Assembly: GCA_022772675.1 (NCBI GenBank)
Contig: JALEZW010000030.1
Coordinates: 1 to 64,000 of the forward strand
DNA from: Agathobacter sp.
GTDB taxonomy: Bacteria > Bacillota > Clostridia > Lachnospirales > Lachnospiraceae
Direction: 5' to 3'
DNA: 64,000 bases
Part shown: positions 62,816 to 64,000 of the stretch, in pieces
Numbering within the stretch: position 1 is the first letter of the stretch
Layout: the number at the start of each line of letters is the position of its first letter
Notes under the pieces: model-generated
Seen by the model: only the letters and a program-made list of their open reading frames with translations
Told to the model about the DNA's origin: nothing
Databases searched by the model: none
Program-made: the position numbers and the translations under genes

Positions 62816-64000
62816 TTGAGTAATCGTTCAGCCATTAAAAAACAACTGGAGAACATCATAGAAGAGAAAAAAATATATCCCGTTTACCAGCCCATCGTGT
62901 CTCTGAAAAACGGAGAACTGTTAGGCTATGAGGCTCTGTCCCGCATTTCCCTAAAGCCCTGCAGCTTTAATGTAGAGGAAATGTTTACCTATGCGGAGGA
63001 ATTTCAGTGCCTGTGGAATCTGGAGTATATCTGCCGGAAAAAGGCCCTGAAGGAAGCCAAAGACAGCATCGGACAGAAAAAACTGTTCCTGAATGTGGAC
63101 CCTAACGTCTTCAATGATGAACGCTTTAAGGCAGGAATGACCCTAAACTACCTGAAACGTTATAATATATCCCCCGGCAACATTGTCTTCGAGGTGTGTG
63201 AGCGGTCGGACATTAAAGAGATCAACCTTTTTCAGCGGGCAGTCAATCACTACGAAAAACAGAATTATCAAATTGCCATCGATGATTTTGGTAAGGGTTA
63301 TGCGAATTTTAACCGTATTTTTTTCCTAGGACCCAAATATGTAAAAATAGATATTTCCCTGATCAGCAATATAGGTAACGACTCTGTCAAAAGTTCTACG
63401 GTGGAAGGTCTGGTGAAATTCTGCCACAGCGAGAATATCTGTCTGATCGCAGAGGGGATTGAAACCATAGAAGAGCTGATCACCCTGGTTCGTCTGGGTG
63501 TGGATTACGGTCAGGGATATTTTATCGCAAAACCGGCAAAGGAGCTTCAGGAAATTCCCGATGCCATCCGGGAGCTGATTGTGAGCGAAAACAAGACTGC
63601 TGAGACGAAGCCGGCAGCGCCCACCTTCTTCGGAAATATCGGAAGTATCTGTCAGAGGCTTGGGACTACCACCTGCGACACCAAAGCAGTTACGGTTTTC
63701 GAGTTTATGCAACGCCAGCCTGAAATTACGGAGATCTGCGTGGTGGACAGGGATCAGAAAGTATGCGGTCTTGTGACCAAGCAGCACATCGATGAGTGCT
63801 TCGGTGGCAGATACGGCTACTCCCTGTACAGCAAATACACGGTTGGAGAGCTGCTGAATTCCGATTATCTTGAGGTGGACTGCCGGATGCCCATCGAGAT
63901 GGTCTCGCGGCTGGCGCTGATTCGTCCCAAACATATGCTTTACGATGCCATTATCGTCTCTGACAACGGAACCTACATGGGAATTGTTACAGTAAAGGAT
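62816..64000 (+). CDS. EAL-domain c-di-GMP phosphodiesterase with CBS domains, incomplete at the window end
   Basis: The frame starts at TTG 62816 after AGGAGG 7 nt upstream; no ATG is in frame nearby. The visible 395 residues hold an EAL domain (about 15-255) with all key residues: EAL at 39-41, Asn93, Glu126, Asp156-Asp157 in DDFGKGY, Lys177, Glu213 and Gln233. It should hydrolyse c-di-GMP to pGpG. A linker and a CBS pair (about 275-395; VTVFEFMQRQPEITEICVVD, MLYDAIIVSDNG) follow, likely binding nucleotides. The gene runs past the window; EAL-CBS-GGDEF is a common layout, so a cyclase domain may follow. Reverse-strand frames here are shadows. Confidence 0.9.
   Translation, partial: MSNRSAIKKQLENIIEEKKIYPVYQPIVSLKNGELLGYEALSRISLKPCSFNVEEMFTYAEEFQCLWNLEYICRKKALKEAKDSIGQKKLFLNVDPNVFNDERFKAGMTLNYLKRYNISPGNIVFEVCERSDIKEINLFQRAVNHYEKQNYQIAIDDFGKGYANFNRIFFLGPKYVKIDISLISNIGNDSVKSSTVEGLVKFCHSENICLIAEGIETIEELITLVRLGVDYGQGYFIAKPAKELQEIPDAIRELIVSENKTAETKPAAPTFFGNIGSICQRLGTTTCDTKAVTVFEFMQRQPEITEICVVDRDQKVCGLVTKQHIDECFGGRYGYSLYSKYTVGELLNSDYLEVDCRMPIEMVSRLALIRPKHMLYDAIIVSDNGTYMGIVTVKD

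Noticed and set aside
63298-63934. Minus-strand frames opposite the EAL gene
   Set aside because: They mirror a well-supported EAL-CBS coding region on the plus strand, which starts at TTG and is open for 395 codons.

Overview
The window looks like a chromosomal segment of a gut Lachnospiraceae bacterium (Clostridium cluster XIVa). This rests on the 5' end of a cluster-XIVa-type 16S rRNA gene at the left edge and on a butyryl-CoA:acetate CoA-transferase gene at 36504-37844. Spore-coat-like, sortase B, BY-kinase and LTA-synthase-like genes add a Gram-positive background. A Roseburia/Agathobacter-like butyrate producer is my best guess, but the genus is an inference.

Layout. 1-1008: 5' part of a 16S gene (minus strand) with its leader and promoter, and two tRNA-Ser genes with their own promoter. 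1114-6476: a housekeeping cluster, tsaE-tsaB-rimI-rnz-(small exported protein)-tsaD-ispD, supplying t6A tRNA modification, tRNA 3' processing and isoprenoid synthesis. 6643-7601: riboflavin ECF transporter component under an FMN riboswitch. 7721-10375: a Fic toxin broken by an in-frame amber codon with its intact small antitoxin, then an AAA-ATPase/PD-(D/E)XK protein. 10516-19167: secreted subtilase, several small membrane proteins, tex, a DUF4358 lipoprotein and a membrane-anchored transglutaminase-like protein. 19276-22001: an ArsR-controlled Zn/Cd efflux ATPase with a separate HMA protein. 22097-27919: coat-like protein, glycerol-1-phosphate dehydrogenase, Ktr potassium uptake pair, endonuclease III, second transglutaminase. 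28012-36229: secreted C39/BspA-like protein, rRNA methyltransferases, a secreted choice-of-anchor protein, a flavin-type oxidase and two GT2 glycosyltransferases. 36504-40112: butyrate CoA-transferase and an LTA-synthase-like enzyme. 40359-49416: Mrp ATPase, then signal peptidase I, an HSP90-like ATPase, class B sortase, an SPKTG-anchored surface protein, LCP protein and a BY-kinase/phosphatase module. 49463-49992: a promoter-to-terminator region on the plus strand with no gene, read here as a long structured RNA. 50002-54964: HK/RR pair, metK under a SAM-I riboswitch, HD-GYP phosphodiesterase. 55253-60108: ECF sigma, DUF4179 anti-sigma and ABC transporter operon. 60259-61045: structured repeats and a tandem array of terminator-like hairpins. 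61112-62638: MntA/HepT toxin-antitoxin system running into a GH25 lysozyme. 62816-64000: EAL-CBS protein running off the window.

The most unusual items are the roughly 52-bp tandem array (60601-61045) whose units each read as an intrinsic terminator on the minus strand, the ~495-nt candidate RNA at 49498-49992, the coupled sortase/HSP90-like/signal-peptidase operon next to an EPS-type kinase module that lacks EPS enzymes, and three families of dispersed intergenic repeats.
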